A stretch of DNA of 64,000 nucleotides, taken from Streptomyces sp. CB01201. Its GTDB lineage: Bacteria > Actinomycetota > Actinomycetes > Streptomycetales > Streptomycetaceae. Of the stretch, positions 42,793 to 52,648 are shown in pieces (positions within the stretch are counted from its first letter, which is position 1; every line of letters begins with the position of its first letter). Location of the stretch: the NCBI RefSeq assembly GCF_002803085.1, contig NZ_NNBJ01000013.1, positions 102,580-166,579 of the forward strand, in the 5' to 3' direction. The position numbers and the translations under genes were made by a program. The notes beneath the pieces were generated by a model, which saw nothing but the letters and a program-made list of their open reading frames with translations, had not been told where the DNA came from and searched no databases.

Positions 42793-43650
42793 ATGTCGCA
42801 GGAGTTGCCCATGCCAGGACCCAAGGACCTCGACCCCTCATCCTCTCCCCGCGCCTTCCTCGGCGCCGAACTCCGCTTCGCCCGCGAAAAGTGCGGCCTC
42901 ACCCAGGACGAGCTCGGCCAGCCCCTCTTCGTCTCGGGCTCCTTCATCGGCCAACTCGAAGCGGGCACGCGGCGGATGCACCTCGAATACGCCCGCCAGA
43001 TCGACGACATCCTCGGCACGGAGGGCTTCTTCACCCGCAACTGCGTCGCGGCGGCGAAGTCGAAGTACCCGGATCACTTCGCGGAGGCGGCGGAGGCGGA
43101 GGCCGTGGCGACGACCATCCGCGAGTACGCGCCGCTGCTGATTCCTGGGCTGCTTCAGACTGAGGCGTATGCGCGGGCGATGTTCCGCGCTGGTCATCTC
43201 ACGGCGCCGGAAGAGGCGATAGACGAACTAGTCGCCAACCGCCTGGCTCGCTCTCAACTCCTCAACGATCCAACGAAGCCTCTGTTGTGGGCCGTCCTCG
43301 ACGAAGCAGTCCTAAGGCGAAGGGTCGGTGGACCCGCAGTCATGGCCGAGGCGCTGGCCCACGTCGCCGCGTTGGGCTTCCGACATCGCGTCATCGTTCA
43401 GGTGCTGCCGTTCGACGCCGGCGCACACATGGCACTGGGGGGCTCCCTCAAACTGATGGCCTTCGAGGACGCACCCCCGCTCGCCTATCTCCAAGGCCTC
43501 GGAACTGGACGGCTCCAGGACGACCCGGCCACCGTCACTCAGTACGAGCTGACCTACGATTTGGTCGGGGCCAGCGCGCTGTCACCACAACAATCCCTGG
43601 CCCTGATCGAATCAGTGGCGGAGGATTACGCCCATGAGGATCAGCCCTGA
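42793..43650 (+). CDS. Scr1-family helix-turn-helix regulator (XRE head, DUF5753 tail)
   Basis: A 285-residue regulator of the type paired with DUF397 proteins (Scr1/AbaA-like, also compared to toxin-antitoxin systems). Residues 20-75 form an XRE helix-turn-helix (LTQDELGQPLFVSGSFIGQLEAG). From about 95 the DUF5753 domain follows (YAPLLIPGLLQTEAYARAMF and GGPAVMAEALAHVA). Members control morphology and antibiotic production in Streptomyces. The stop overlaps the DUF397 gene by 17 bp, so they are co-translated. The GC content of the middle part is slightly lower than its neighbours, as expected of acquired or fast-evolving genes. Confidence 0.9.
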   Translation: MSQELPMPGPKDLDPSSSPRAFLGAELRFAREKCGLTQDELGQPLFVSGSFIGQLEAGTRRMHLEYARQIDDILGTEGFFTRNCVAAAKSKYPDHFAEAAEAEAVATTIREYAPLLIPGLLQTEAYARAMFRAGHLTAPEEAIDELVANRLARSQLLNDPTKPLLWAVLDEAVLRRRVGGPAVMAEALAHVAALGFRHRVIVQVLPFDAGAHMALGGSLKLMAFEDAPPLAYLQGLGTGRLQDDPATVTQYELTYDLVGASALSPQQSLALIESVAEDYAHEDQP

Positions 43651-43969
43651 GTACGACCTGAGCAAGGCCACGTGGCACAAGTCGAGCTACAGCGGAGCAA
43701 GCGGCGGTGACTGCCTTGAGATCGCTCGCTGGCACAAGTCCAGCTACAGCGGCGGGGATGGCGGCAACTGCCTTGAGGTGGGCCGCTGGCGCAAGTCGAC
43801 GTACAGCGACAGCAGCGGCGGCGACTGCCTCGAAGTCCGCGACGACGTACCGCACATCGTCCCCGTCCGGGACTCGAAGACCGCCCCCCACGGCCCGACG
43901 CTCGTGTTCCGAGCCGGGGCGTGGTCGGCCTTCATCGCTGACGTGAAGGGATCCAACACGGCTGACTGA
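43634..43969 (+). CDS. DUF397 protein with triplicated motif
   Basis: A 111-residue protein. Typical DUF397 proteins have one WRKSSYSGxxGGxCLEV motif; here there are three in tandem: WHKSSYSGASGGDCLEI, WHKSSYSGGDGGNCLEV and WRKSTYSDSSGGDCLEV (residues 14-68). The single conserved end VPVRDSKTAPHGPTLVF follows, and AGAWSAFIADVKG closes the domain. DUF397 partners modulate their Scr1-type regulator. ATG 43634 overlaps the previous gene. A strong terminator follows at 44014. Confidence 0.9.
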   Translation: MRISPEYDLSKATWHKSSYSGASGGDCLEIARWHKSSYSGGDGGNCLEVGRWRKSTYSDSSGGDCLEVRDDVPHIVPVRDSKTAPHGPTLVFRAGAWSAFIADVKGSNTAD

Positions 43970-44013
43970 GAACGCAGTTCGCCGTTCGCTACTGACTGGC
44001 CGTTCGGCCGGGA

Positions 44014-44047
44014 CGAGCCGGTCACCTCCCCCGAGGTGGCCGGCTCG
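44014..44047 (+). terminator. Terminator after the DUF397 gene
   Basis: CGAGCCGGTCACCTC and GAGGTGGCCGGCTCG flank a 4-nt loop; one T/G mismatch in a 15-bp stem. Confidence 0.75.
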
Positions 44048-44225
44048 TTCGCGTACGGCTCGAAGCTCACGCGCCGGACGCCGAGCCGTGCTTGAAATCG
44101 AATGGGCGGAGGGTCTCAACCCACCCTCCCACCCTGCGAGTTGGGCTCACCGAACAGCGTTTGGCACATTCCGCGTTCGACTTGCCACAGAGGGTGACGA
44201 CCGTCTAGCGTCCCAGACAACGAAA

Positions 44226-44261
44226 TAGCCCCCGACAGGTGCGGGAACACCTCCGGGGGCT
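44226..44261 (+). promoter_or_regulatory. Hairpin in the leader of the winged-helix gene
   Basis: AGCCCCCG, inner arms CAGGTG and CACCTC around CGGGAA, then CGGGGGCT. It lies about 60 bp before ATG 44323. It may end upstream transcripts or control translation. Confidence 0.5.
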
Positions 44262-44322
44262 TGACCGCAAGATCGAAGAGACCGATCCGGCGGTGCGACC
44301 ACCTCGATCGTTAGGCGATCCG

Positions 44323-45366
44323 ATGGCTGACAGCCACTTTAGTGCCGACCCCTTCGCCGCGCATCCAGACCGGCACCCGATGGCCAATCCGGGCTACGGA
44401 AAACGGCGCGTTCCCGATCAACACCCGCGCACCAAACATGACTTCACGCACCTGCCGCCGCGCGAGGCGGCCGTCGCCGGGTACGTGGACCGGCTTCCCG
44501 AGGGCGCGGACATGTCCGTGAAGACGCTGGCCAAGGTGCTGCCGTACGGGCAGTGCGCGCTGCGTACCGCGCTTCAGCGACTCGTTCAGGCCGGACATCT
44601 GCGGCGGGGACGGGAACACCTGCGCGGCTCGGACAGTGCGCGCTGGGTGACCCGGACGTGGTTCTCGCGGACGGCGCGGGACGACGCGTGGTGGGCGGAA
44701 TTCACCCGTGGGGGTGTCGGCGAAGGTTCCTCGTCACCGCCACAACCACCGCCGTCCCCGCCGCCTCACCCCGCTCCCCCGATCGCCTCACCCACGTCCC
44801 CGACAGCCCAACCGGCCGTCCGGAGACGGGCGTTGATCCTGCTGGCGGCCCTGGGACGTACCGCACCGCCGCTGTCCCTCTCGGCGCGGGACTGCGCCGA
44901 GCTGGCACCGCTGGCGTCCGCGTGGTTCGAGCGCGGGGCGACGGATGAGGACGTACTGCGTGCCCTGACCTGCGGTCTCCCGAACCCGGTTCACAGCCCG
45001 GCCGCCTTCACCCGGGCGCGGCTCATCGACAAGCTGCCCCCGGAACCGCCACCGTCCCCGCCGACGCGTCCGGTGCTGCGCATCCTGGAGTGCGTGAAGT
45101 GCGGTGCGCCGGGCCGCGCCGAGGCCCTGCCGGGCGGCGCATGCGGACCCTGCCGAGGCGAACCCGCGCCCCGTCCGGCGGGCCCGCCCCTGGCCTCCGA
45201 ACGCGTCCGCGCCCACGCAGCCGAGGCCAGGGCGGCAGCGGCGGGCCGGGGGCGGGAGGACACCCCTGCGCGGGACCGCCTGCCGCCGACCGCTCAGGCC
45301 AGCTCCATCGCCTCGGTCCTGCGACGGAGGTTGCCCTCGGTGTCGCTGTCCGAGTCGGAGCCGTAG
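44323..45366 (+). CDS. Winged-helix protein with C-terminal zinc ribbon
   Basis: A 347-residue protein. Residues 45-105 contain VAGYVDRLPEGADMSVKTLA and GQCALRTALQRLVQAGHLRR, a winged-helix domain found in many Streptomyces accessory proteins. After a Pro-rich linker, a second helical domain (ARDCAELAPLASAWFERGAT) and a zinc-ribbon-like pair of CxxC (CVKCGAP and CGPCRG) follow. It could bind DNA as a regulator or replication-type protein. ATG 44323 is preferred to GTG 44239, which lies within the hairpin. The 3' end overlaps the convergent toxin-like gene by 73 bp. Confidence 0.7.
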   Translation: MADSHFSADPFAAHPDRHPMANPGYGKRRVPDQHPRTKHDFTHLPPREAAVAGYVDRLPEGADMSVKTLAKVLPYGQCALRTALQRLVQAGHLRRGREHLRGSDSARWVTRTWFSRTARDDAWWAEFTRGGVGEGSSSPPQPPPSPPPHPAPPIASPTSPTAQPAVRRRALILLAALGRTAPPLSLSARDCAELAPLASAWFERGATDEDVLRALTCGLPNPVHSPAAFTRARLIDKLPPEPPPSPPTRPVLRILECVKCGAPGRAEALPGGACGPCRGEPAPRPAGPPLASERVRAHAAEARAAAAGRGREDTPARDRLPPTAQASSIASVLRRRLPSVSLSESEP

Positions 45367-47069
45367 TCGGTCGTCACCTTCGGGGTCCCGTTGGACGTCG
45401 CGATGGTGATCTCGTGGTCGGCGTCGCATTCCCATTGCAGGGTTGCGTAGGTGTTCCCGACCGCCTGGTCCACGCGGCTGACGAACAGCGGGGCGTTCTT
45501 CGCCGAGTAGCCGGCCATTTCGATGTTGGCGGCTCCGGAGATCCAGAGCGGCCCGGGACGCGTTTCGGTACCGATGAACAGGTTCGCGTAGCACGAAACA
45601 CAGGGGCGCTTCGTTCCCGCCAGGCTGTCGGGGATGACCTGGTCCGGTCCGTCGCCGGTGAGATGCGAGACGATCCTGCGCTCGGCGTGATAGCCGTCCT
45701 CACCGTCGGAGGCCACGGTCACGGGCTTGGTGAGTGCGGCGATGACGTTCTTGTACTTGTCGGCGACTGCCGCATCGACATCGTCGCCGACAATGCGCTT
45801 GTCCGTCTTGTCCGTGTGGCGGGCGAGCCTGCCTTCGGCGTTTCCGCTGTTGAGATGGCTCGTCTCGGCCGGGTACTCCTCAAGGACCTTCTTCAGGAAG
45901 GCGCTCCCGCTGAGCCCTTCCAGGTGTTCCGCGAGCATGCTGTTCGATGCCGCGGTGTTTCCGGCTATGTACAGGGCCCCTTCGTGGACTGCCGCCTGTA
46001 TCTCGACCGGATTTGCCCCGTAGTCCGTCAGATAGTTCTTCACCACGGTGGCCACCCAGCGCATGGCCTGCTTATCGGGTTCTCCGCGGTAGGAGCGGGG
46101 AGCGATGGTGTTCCCCTCGTTCTCCTTGTAGGCCGCCGTGCTGGACTTGTAGGCGGCGGCCTGCTTCGCGTCCATCCCCCCGATCTTGTGGAGGGTCATC
46201 CGGGACCAGACCTCCGGACTGCCGTCGGCCTTCCAGCCCTTGGCCTCGAACCCCGCCTTGACGGCCCGGGCGAACTCCTTGTTCGCTCGGGCCTCCGGGG
46301 ACTGCTTGGCCTTGGGCATGCGCTGGATGGCGGCGGCCGCGGGGGCCTCGTGGACATGTCCCGCCGACTCCGCCGACGCCTCTCGGGCGGGCCGGGCCGC
46401 CGACGACATCACCCGTGTCGCGTTGGCTTCCGCTTCGCGTTCGAAACGGTCGGAGGGGTCGGAGACCTTGAGTCCCGAGCCGTTGTCGGTGCCGGCGACC
46501 GGGCCCTGGCGCTGCTGGATGACGTGGGTCAACTCGTGGGCCAGGGTGTGCTTGTCGGCTCCGCCGTCGCCGATGACGACGTGGTTGCCCGAGGTGTAGG
46601 CCCGGGCGCCGACCTCCGCCGCGGAGGCCTTGGCGGCGCTGTCGTTGTGGACGCGTACGTCGGAGAAGTCCGCACCGAGGCGCGACTCCATGTCCGTACG
46701 GGTGGCGCTGTCGAGGGGGCTTCCGCCGGTGCGGAGCACGTCGTGCACGGCGGAGCGCTGCACCGCGTGCCCGGCGGAGCGCTGCATGTGCGGTCCGGCC
46801 GCGCGCTGGACCGCGGACTGCGCCGCCGGCCGCTCGGCCTGCTCGTGTCCCTGGTGCCCGCATCCCGCGCCGTGCTGGTGCCGCTCCTGGTCGGCCGCCT
46901 GGGCGCCGGGGTGGCCCGCGCGGCGGAGCATCTGGACTACGGCGGCATTGCCCGCGCTGCCCTGGAGGGAGTGGAGGCCATGGGGAACGCCGCCGCCCGA
47001 CGCGGAGGACTTGGCGGGGCCGGCCGGCTTCTTGTTCTCGGAGGTCTGGGCCTGGTCGTTGGCGTGCAC
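45294..47069 (-). CDS. DUF4157 protein with putative C-terminal deaminase toxin domain
   Basis: A 591-residue protein. Residues 120-190 are a DUF4157 (eCIS core) domain, with MESRLGADFSDVRVHNDS and the zinc-protease-like HELTH (178-182) and a later EREAE near 210. DUF4157 is found on cargo of extracellular contractile injection systems. The C-terminal ~150 residues contain HAE (461-463) and PCVSC (489-493) about 27 residues apart, which match the zinc-binding motifs of cytidine-deaminase-fold toxins. I infer an eCIS cargo or polymorphic toxin that deaminates nucleic acid or a nucleotide. GTG 47069 has AAAGGA four bases upstream. No immunity gene is recognised beside it, and no eCIS structural genes are in the window. 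Confidence 0.8.
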   Translation of the reverse strand: MHANDQAQTSENKKPAGPAKSSASGGGVPHGLHSLQGSAGNAAVVQMLRRAGHPGAQAADQERHQHGAGCGHQGHEQAERPAAQSAVQRAAGPHMQRSAGHAVQRSAVHDVLRTGGSPLDSATRTDMESRLGADFSDVRVHNDSAAKASAAEVGARAYTSGNHVVIGDGGADKHTLAHELTHVIQQRQGPVAGTDNGSGLKVSDPSDRFEREAEANATRVMSSAARPAREASAESAGHVHEAPAAAAIQRMPKAKQSPEARANKEFARAVKAGFEAKGWKADGSPEVWSRMTLHKIGGMDAKQAAAYKSSTAAYKENEGNTIAPRSYRGEPDKQAMRWVATVVKNYLTDYGANPVEIQAAVHEGALYIAGNTAASNSMLAEHLEGLSGSAFLKKVLEEYPAETSHLNSGNAEGRLARHTDKTDKRIVGDDVDAAVADKYKNVIAALTKPVTVASDGEDGYHAERRIVSHLTGDGPDQVIPDSLAGTKRPCVSCYANLFIGTETRPGPLWISGAANIEMAGYSAKNAPLFVSRVDQAVGNTYATLQWECDADHEITIATSNGTPKVTTDYGSDSDSDTEGNLRRRTEAMELA

Positions 47070-47380
47070 AGGGTCCTTTCTGCATGGCGCGCAGCTCGCA
47101 CTACGGTCTCGGTAAGCGTGACCGATGTGATCACTCCCCCACTCCATAGTGCCCGCTCCCCGCTGAGCCCACGAGACCGGACCGCCGAGATCGGCATCGC
47201 ACGACCGGCGCCGCCCCGGGCCGCCCGGGGCCGAGGATCGCCGGACCGCAAGTCCGGGCCCCCAAGACCCCATGGCATCAAACCTGGTTGACCGGCGCAT
47301 TCGCGGTGCCCGCCGGCCACATCGTCCTCGACGAGCCCGGCCGCTGGGCGCTTCCGCCGCCCACCCCGTCAATTGGTCGG
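47070..47380. other. Gap upstream of the DUF4157 gene
   Basis: 311 bp between the DUF4097 stop and the DUF4157 start. The frame of the DUF4157 gene stays open into it, but no stronger start is seen. The AAAGGA ribosome-binding site lies just before the start; no clear promoter box. The 5' end of the toxin mRNA is therefore uncertain. Confidence 0.4.
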
Positions 47381-48127
47381 CTAGTGCGCGGACTTCAGGG
47401 TTATGCCGCCGTTGCCGCTGGTCAGATTCAGGTGATGGGTGGCGTTGGGGTCATCCGATATGCCGAGGGTCTTGTGGCCGTGCCCGGTCCGGGCGGAGAC
47501 GCGGTAGGGGGCGGGCGGGGCGGTCACCGTGATGCTGCCGTTGGAGGTCTGGGCCGTGACGTTCTGGGCGGTTTCGGGGGTGAGGGAGATCGAGCCGTTG
47601 GACGCCATGGCCGTGATGCCCGTGCCCTTCAGGCCGTTCGCGTCGATCGAGCCGTTGCTCGTGCGGATGTCCACCGGGCCGGTCGCACCCCGTACCTTCA
47701 CCGAGCCGTCGCTCGTGGACACCCGCACCTGGCCGACCGAGGACAGGCTCAGCGCGCCCGCCCTGGTGGAACCGGTGACCGGGACTCCGGCCGGCACGTC
47801 CACCGTGTAGTCGACCGCGCAGTGGCCCGCACAGCCGCCGAGCACGAGCACGCCGTTCTCCACCCGGTACGTCGACCCCGTCGGCTTCGCCTTGTCGCGG
47901 TAGGTGACCTCGCGGTGCACGGACGCCTTTGCCAGGTCCTTCTTGCCGCGCACCCGGAAGCCGTCCGCGTTTCCGTCGATGCGTACCGCGGTGATCGTGT
48001 CCTTGACCGTCGCGTCGTCCTTGAACGTCTGGTCGTCCAGCGGGCCGCAGGCGGCGAGTCCGCCGGCCGCCAGGACGGTCAGGGTCACGGCCGCGGCGGA
48101 GCGGATGCGCAGTCGTGTGCTGGTCAT
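47381..48127 (-). CDS. DUF4097 family beta-strand repeat lipoprotein
   Basis: A 248-residue exported protein. The signal peptide ends in lipobox LAAC, so the Cys near residue 27 would anchor it outside the membrane. The rest is a series of short beta-strand repeats such as VDIRTSNGSIDANGLKGTG, ITAMASNGSISL and VTAQTSNGSITV, where repeated TSNGSI units mark the DUF4097 beta-helix. Similar proteins are adhesins or stress-related, but function is unknown. It is followed by a terminator-like region before groEL, on the same strand. Confidence 0.88.
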   Translation of the reverse strand: MTSTRLRIRSAAAVTLTVLAAGGLAACGPLDDQTFKDDATVKDTITAVRIDGNADGFRVRGKKDLAKASVHREVTYRDKAKPTGSTYRVENGVLVLGGCAGHCAVDYTVDVPAGVPVTGSTRAGALSLSSVGQVRVSTSDGSVKVRGATGPVDIRTSNGSIDANGLKGTGITAMASNGSISLTPETAQNVTAQTSNGSITVTAPPAPYRVSARTGHGHKTLGISDDPNATHHLNLTSGNGGITLKSAH

Positions 48128-48268
48128 GAAGGTCCCCCGGATGTGCGTCAGTTGGGGCGGTCCGTGGCTGCCCCCTGATCACCAAGCTAGCCCCGACCCG
48201 GGTACCCGCACCATGGAGCCAGTACCACCTTCGATGGTTCGGATTCTCCTACCCCGGTGGTACGGAAA

Positions 48269-48312
48269 CGCCGAGGGCGGCACCCCCTCGATGGGGAGTG
48301 CCGCCCTCGGCG
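48269..48312 (-). terminator. Terminator downstream of groEL
   Basis: CGCCGAGGGCGGCAC, 14-nt loop, GTGCCGCCCTCGGCG: a perfect 15-bp stem, 31 bp after the groEL stop. Confidence 0.85.
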
Positions 48313-48342
48313 CGCGTACGGATGGAGCTACTGAGCCGTGGC

Positions 48343-50121
<1,779 letters not shown>

Positions 50122-50130
50122 GCCCAATGA

Positions 50131-50157
50131 TTAGCACTCGGCCCCTGCGAGTGCAAG
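50131..50157. promoter_or_regulatory. CIRCE element, distal
   Basis: TTAGCACTC-N9-GAGTGCAAG: left arm perfect, two mismatches in the right. It is nine bases from the first element. Confidence 0.85.
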
Positions 50158-50340
50158 CGAGTCTCTTGAACCGGGCGCCTTCTCCTCGGTGCCTCGGGGG
50201 GTGTTCGGCGTGCCTCACCGGGCCTTCGGGGTGCCTGACCGGCCCCGGGCCCCGGGTCCCGGCGGGGGCTCCGCCCCCGCGCCCCTGTAGGTGACCCGGT
50301 CCCCACGGTCGGGCTCGCCGTACCGGTGTCCGGGATGCTT

Positions 50341-50372
50341 GAAGGGGGCCACCCTCGCGGGTGGCCCCCTTC
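50341..50372 (-). terminator. Terminator of the cold-shock gene
   Basis: GAAGGGGGCCACCC and GGGTGGCCCCCTTC form a perfect 14-bp stem with a 4-nt loop, 35 bp after the stop of the cold-shock gene. Confidence 0.85.
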
Positions 50373-50407
50373 AAGTCTGCTTGCGTCGCTGGTCGATCGC
50401 GCCGAGA

Positions 50408-50611
50408 TCAGACGGCGAGCTTGACCATGTCCGCCTGCGGACCCTTCTGGCCCTGCGAGATCTCGAACTCGACTCGCTGACCTTCTTCAAGGGTGCGGTA
50501 ACCGTCCATCTGGATCGCGCTGTAGTGGACGAAAACATCCGCACCACCGTCGACCGCGATGAAGCCGTACCCCTTCTCCGCGTTGAACCACTTGACGGTG
50601 CCCTGAGCCAT
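50408..50611 (-). CDS. Cold-shock protein (CspA family)
   Basis: A 67-residue OB-fold protein with RNP1 KGYGFIAVD and RNP2 DVFVHYSAI, of the same type as the gene at 33827 ([16 protein letters not shown] versus [16 protein letters not shown]). It should bind single-stranded RNA. ATG 50611 gives [10 protein letters not shown] likely long leader extends into the less GC-rich stretch upstream. In S. coelicolor the equivalent gene is part of the same gene order with groEL and thrC, from memory. Confidence 0.95.
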   Translation of the reverse strand: MAQGTVKWFNAEKGYGFIAVDGGADVFVHYSAIQMDGYRTLEEGQRVEFEISQGQKGPQADMVKLAV

Positions 50612-51045
50612 GCCTAACTCCCCTATTACTGGCCCTTGCACGGGACCACACTTCGCGGACCCGGGTCAGACCTGCACCCTCCGACAGGAGAGGGTGTGCG
50701 CCGGAACGCGTCGACCGCGGCTGAATGTATCTGCCCAACTGCCCTCTGCAACAGGTCAATCGGACGAGAATTCCGGGCACGCGCGGGGAGCGGAATGCCA
50801 TTTATTCTGCATTCCGGGGCAAGTCGGGCCGGACAAAGCGCACTTACTGCGCAAAGGGCTCTCACACTTTGACCCCATGTTGTCGCGTTCTCATATGCAC
50901 TTGGCACTCGAAGCGAAGGGGCTTCCCCAACTGTACCCCGCTCAACCATGTTGAATTGCCCCCTCCGCTTCTCGTGCGGAGGGGGCAACTCAGGGGCAAC
51001 TCACGAGCAACTCCGAGTACGACCCGGGTTAATCGGGGCCGCGGC
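50612..51045. other. Noncoding stretch of lower GC between cold-shock and MoaD-like genes
   Basis: 434 bp. The cold-shock promoter and leader should be here. The part 50780-50960 has much lower GC than the rest of the window and includes several AT-rich words (TTTATTCTGCATT, TTCTCATATGCAC). A terminator for the MoaD-like gene lies at 50956-50988. No protein-coding frame is convincing, so a small RNA is possible. Confidence 0.5.
50956..50988 (-). terminator. Terminator downstream of the MoaD-like gene
   Basis: TTGCCCCCTCCGC, 7-nt loop, GCGGAGGGGGCAA: a perfect 13-bp stem, 58 bp after the stop. Confidence 0.8.
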
Positions 51046-51321
51046 TCAGCCGCCCGCGACCGCCGGGATGATCGAGACGCCGGCGCCCTCGGGCGTGGCG
51101 GTCTCCAGGCCCTGCTCGAAGCGCACGTCGTCGTCGTTGACGTACACGTTGACGAAGCGGCGCAGCTTGCCCTGGTCGTCCAGGACGCGGGCGGCGATGC
51201 CCGTGTGGTTCTTCTCCAGGTCCGCGAGGACCTCGGCGAGGGTGGCGCCCTCGGCGGCGACCTCGGCCTTGCCGCCGGTGTAGGTGCGCAGGATCGTGGG
51301 GATGCGGACGTTCACGCTCAT
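51046..51321 (-). CDS. MoaD/ThiS-family sulfur carrier (CysO-like)
   Basis: A 91-residue ubiquitin-like protein ending in AVAGG, the di-Gly tail at which the carrier is activated and thiolated. It has SVNVRIPTILRTYTGG, LRRFVNVYVNDDDVRF and the GVSIIPAVAGG end. The closest type is CysO, which passes sulfur in cysteine synthesis in mycobacteria, or an archaeal-type small modifier. It is 31 bp downstream of thrC, which is a common neighbour in actinobacteria. The pathway it serves here is not proven. Confidence 0.88.
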   Translation of the reverse strand: MSVNVRIPTILRTYTGGKAEVAAEGATLAEVLADLEKNHTGIAARVLDDQGKLRRFVNVYVNDDDVRFEQGLETATPEGAGVSIIPAVAGG

Positions 51322-51352
51322 GGTTCGGTACTCCTAGTCGATCAGCAGTGGC

Positions 51353-52648
51353 TCAGTGGGCGAGGCCCGCGTCGCGGAAGGCGTCCAGGCTCGGGCGGAT
51401 GGTCGCGGTCGCCTGGGACGTGGCGGCCACCGCGTCCAGCGTCTTGAGCCCGTCACCGGTGTTGAGCACGACCGTGGTGAGCGACGGGTCGAGGAGGCCG
51501 GCCTCGATGAGCTTCCTGGTGACGCCGACCGTCACACCGCCCGCGGTCTCCGCGAAGATGCCCTCGGTGCGGGCGAGCAGCTTGATGGCGTCGACGATCT
51601 GCTCGTCGTTCACGTCCTCCACCGCGCCGCCGGTGCGGCGGGCGATGTCCAGGACGTACGGGCCGTCCGCGGGGTTGCCGATGGCGAGCGACTTGGCGAT
51701 GGTGTCCGGCTTCTGCGGGCGTACGACGTCGTGGCCGGCCTTGAAGGCGGTCGACACCGGGGAGCAGCCCTCGGCCTGGGCGCCGAAGATCTTGTAGGGC
51801 TTGTCCTCGACCAGGCCGAGCTTGATCAGCTCCTGGAGGCCCTTGTCGATCTTGGTGAGCTGGGAGCCGGAGGCGATCGGGATGACCAGCTGGTCCGGCA
51901 GCCGCCAGCCGAGCTGCTCGCAGATCTCGTACGCCAGCGTCTTGGAACCCTCGCCGTAGTACGGGCGCAGGTTGACGTTGACGAAGCCCCAGCCCTCGCC
52001 CAGCGGGTCGCCGATGAGCTCGGAGCAGAAGCGGTTCACGTCGTCGTAGTTGCCCTCGATGCCGACGAGCTCGCCGCCGTACACCGCGGCCATGACGACC
52101 TTGCCCTGCTCCAGGTCGTGCGGGATGAACACGCAGGAGCGGAAGCCGGCCCGCGCGGCGGCGGCGCCGACCGCGCCGGCCAGGTTGCCGGTGGAGGAGC
52201 AGGAGAGCGTGGTGAAGCCGAAGGCGCGGGCGGCCTCCAGGGCCTGGGCGACGACGCGGTCCTTGAAGGAGTGCGTCGGGTTGCCGGAGTCGTCCTTGAC
52301 GAACAGCTTGCCGGGCTCGACGCCCAGCTCGCGGGCCAGGTTCTCGGCCTTGACGAGCTTGGTGAAGCCCGGGTTCAGGTTCGGCTTGTCGGCGACGTCC
52401 GCCGGGACGGGCAGCAGCGGGGCGTAACGCCAGATGTTCTCGGGGCCCGACTCGATCTTCTTGCGCAGCGCCTCGGGGTCGCCGAGCGGCAGGTCATAAG
52501 CCACTTCGAGCGGTCCGAAACACAGTTCACAGGCGAAAATCGGCCCAAGTTCGAAGCGCTGGCCGCACTCGCGGCAGGAAAGTCCGGATGCCGGACCGAG
52601 GTCGACGGCGGTGCGGGTTTCAACGGTTGCGACAGTCTGAGCAGACAT
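51353..52648 (-). CDS. thrC: Threonine synthase ThrC
   Basis: A 431-residue PLP enzyme that turns O-phosphohomoserine into threonine in the cytoplasm. It begins with a rubredoxin-like zinc motif (SCRECGQRF and FACELCFGPLEV), which is found in several threonine synthases of this class. The PLP Lys lies in NPTHSFKDRVV, and CSSTGNLAGAVGAAAARAG is the substrate and phosphate loop. The start at 52648 is the classical one; upstream in-frame ATGs at 52666-52696 would add basic residues. The MoaD-like gene follows by 31 bp. Confidence 0.95.
   Translation of the reverse strand: MSAQTVATVETRTAVDLGPASGLSCRECGQRFELGPIFACELCFGPLEVAYDLPLGDPEALRKKIESGPENIWRYAPLLPVPADVADKPNLNPGFTKLVKAENLARELGVEPGKLFVKDDSGNPTHSFKDRVVAQALEAARAFGFTTLSCSSTGNLAGAVGAAAARAGFRSCVFIPHDLEQGKVVMAAVYGGELVGIEGNYDDVNRFCSELIGDPLGEGWGFVNVNLRPYYGEGSKTLAYEICEQLGWRLPDQLVIPIASGSQLTKIDKGLQELIKLGLVEDKPYKIFGAQAEGCSPVSTAFKAGHDVVRPQKPDTIAKSLAIGNPADGPYVLDIARRTGGAVEDVNDEQIVDAIKLLARTEGIFAETAGGVTVGVTRKLIEAGLLDPSLTTVVLNTGDGLKTLDAVAATSQATATIRPSLDAFRDAGLAH

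Larger units (their letters stand above)
43970..44322. other. Gap with terminator and hairpin before the winged-helix gene
   Basis: 353 bp. A strong terminator for the DUF397 gene lies at 44014-44047 and a large hairpin at 44226-44261, just before the next gene. The middle part (44050-44220) is less GC-rich than most of the window and holds no gene that I can support. Confidence 0.55.

Noticed and set aside
44239-44322. Upstream GTG start for the winged-helix protein
   Set aside because: The GTG lies inside a strong hairpin and has no ribosome-binding site; the added residues are not similar to a domain.
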